DNA of 5,584 nt from the NCBI GenBank assembly GCA_017963715.1, contig JAGCTK010000202.1:1-5584 (forward strand). Direction: 5' to 3'. A model generated the notes under the pieces. It did no database searches. It was not told the origin of the DNA and saw nothing but the letters and a program-made list of their open reading frames with translations. This document shows positions 5,031 through 5,584 of this stretch, in pieces. Each line of letters opens with the position of its first letter. The stretch's first letter is position 1. The translations under genes and the position numbers were made by a program. This DNA is from Alphaproteobacteria bacterium. GTDB lineage: Bacteria > Pseudomonadota > Alphaproteobacteria > RF32 > CAG-239.

Positions 5031-5584
5031 TTAATCGTCAAGAATTTTGTGCGCAAAATCAATGCTGAAAGAGCTGTTTTTATCAGACTCTAAAGCCAAT
5101 TGATAAACATCCATCACCTTATTTTTAAGTTCCGGTTTTGCTTTGATGATTTCGTTTAAATTGCGATAAATCCATGTCATTGATTCGGGATTGTTGGCGC
5201 ATTCACGTATGGCATAACGGAAAGTATCAAGACATCCGTCGGTAAATTGCGGACTTTCAATCAATAATATGCGAAGCGTCTGATAACTCCATGAAAGCGA
5301 ATAAGAATTGCTCTGCGGAGATTTGAGTGCTTGGCGCATCAGTTGAAAAACTTTATCGACATGCTTAGGCGCATCTTGTAACAACTTTTTGAGTGTGTTG
5401 AAAGCGGCAAGCAAACTGAGATATGAGTTGTGCTCGGATGATAAAGTGGCTTCAAAAGTGCGAAAAATGTCCGGCGCATATTTTTCGTTTTCAACAACCA
5501 TACGCGCCAAATATTCATACGCGACGGAAAGCGAATTGTTGGTGTTGGTATCGGATTGTAAAATGTGTGAAATCGTATTTAAGA
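5031..5584 (-). CDS. Helical-repeat (alpha-solenoid) protein, 5' end outside the window
   Basis: The reading frame is open to the right edge of the window, so this is the C-terminal 183 residues of a longer protein; no start can be chosen. A TTG at 5510 and an ATG at 5501 are internal codons, since the repeat pattern continues upstream of both. The visible part consists of about four and a half degenerate repeats of 36-40 residues. Each has the outline NS-x-S-(x4)-aromatic-(x2)-L-(x2)-LL-(x3)-P, then a second helix ending in AL and a short polar linker. Two helices per repeat and conserved hydrophobic positions indicate an alpha-solenoid, broadly like HEAT or TPR scaffolds, but it fits neither consensus well. 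No signal peptide or membrane segment is seen in this part. Such proteins usually bind other proteins; no specific role can be given. The DUF4139 gene follows 49 nt downstream. Confidence 0.75.
   Translation of the reverse strand, partial: LNTISHILQSDTNTNNSLSVAYEYLARMVVENEKYAPDIFRTFEATLSSEHNSYLSLLAAFNTLKKLLQDAPKHVDKVFQLMRQALKSPQSNSYSLSWSYQTLRILLIESPQFTDGCLDTFRYAIRECANNPESMTWIYRNLNEIIKAKPELKNKVMDVYQLALESDKNSSFSIDFAHKILDD
5034..5537 (-). repeat. Protein-level tandem repeats of 36-40 residues
   Basis: The repeat units, read on the minus strand, start at 5537 (NSLSVAYEYL), 5429 (NSYLSLLAAF), 5309 (NSYSLSWSYQTL), 5192 (NPESMTWIYRNL) and 5078 (NSSFSIDFAHKIL, cut short by the stop codon). Unit lengths are 36, 40, 39 and 38 residues. 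The sequence before the first unit (LNTISHILQSDTNT) looks like the end of another, so the array continues beyond the window. Similarity is clear in protein but degenerate in DNA, which points to an old array rather than a recent expansion. Confidence 0.7.

Noticed and set aside
5010..5041. TTGACG (-35-like, minus strand) at 5041-5036 as a promoter for the DUF4139 gene
   Set aside because: No acceptable -10 box occurs at 15-19 nt spacing, so cotranscription with the solenoid gene is the simpler reading.
5031..5510. A complete 159-aa gene starting at the TTG at 5510
   Set aside because: The frame is open to the window edge, and repeat-like sequence continues upstream of the TTG, so this is an internal codon of a longer gene.

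Overview
The window looks like bacterial chromosomal DNA of moderately low GC content (about 40% by eye) from a Gram-negative organism. A PilS-like type IVb pilin, a signal-peptide-bearing DUF4139 protein and the tRNA-His type suggest Pseudomonadota, perhaps a deep or host-associated alphaproteobacterium. The tRNA-His gene encodes both G-1 and C73. If this is an alphaproteobacterium, that places it outside the Rhizobiales/Rhodobacterales/Caulobacterales lineages, which are known to have lost G-1. The taxonomic reading is inference.

Layout, left to right. Positions 16-1835 carry three tightly spaced plus-strand genes: a PilS-like pilin that lacks its leader peptide, an unclassified polytopic membrane protein with an HExxH zinc-protease motif, and DNA-3-methyladenine glycosylase I (tag). 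The spacings are 18 and about 17-23 nt, so they are probably cotranscribed. Next comes a minus-strand tRNA-His gene with an encoded CCA end. It converges on tag, and its intrinsic terminator is embedded in the last codons of tag. The 182-nt gap at 1916-2097 holds a plausible promoter for the tRNA (minus strand) and another for the following gene (plus strand). That gene, 2098-3468, encodes a single-pass membrane protein with a long charged coiled coil and C-terminal TPR-like repeats. It converges on two minus-strand genes: a secreted or periplasmic DUF4139 protein (3503-4981), and upstream of it the 3' part of a gene for a helical-repeat (alpha-solenoid) protein that runs off the right edge.

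Only tag and the tRNA have firm, specific functions (alkylation repair and histidine decoding). The pilin and the membrane protease-like protein may be linked: the pilin starts inside the hydrophobic helix, without the G|FxxxE processing site, and the next gene is an intramembrane-protease-like protein. The TPR protein, the DUF4139 protein and the solenoid protein have recognisable architectures but no assigned role. No mobile element, CRISPR array or phage gene is visible, and no gene-free stretch exceeds 300 bases.
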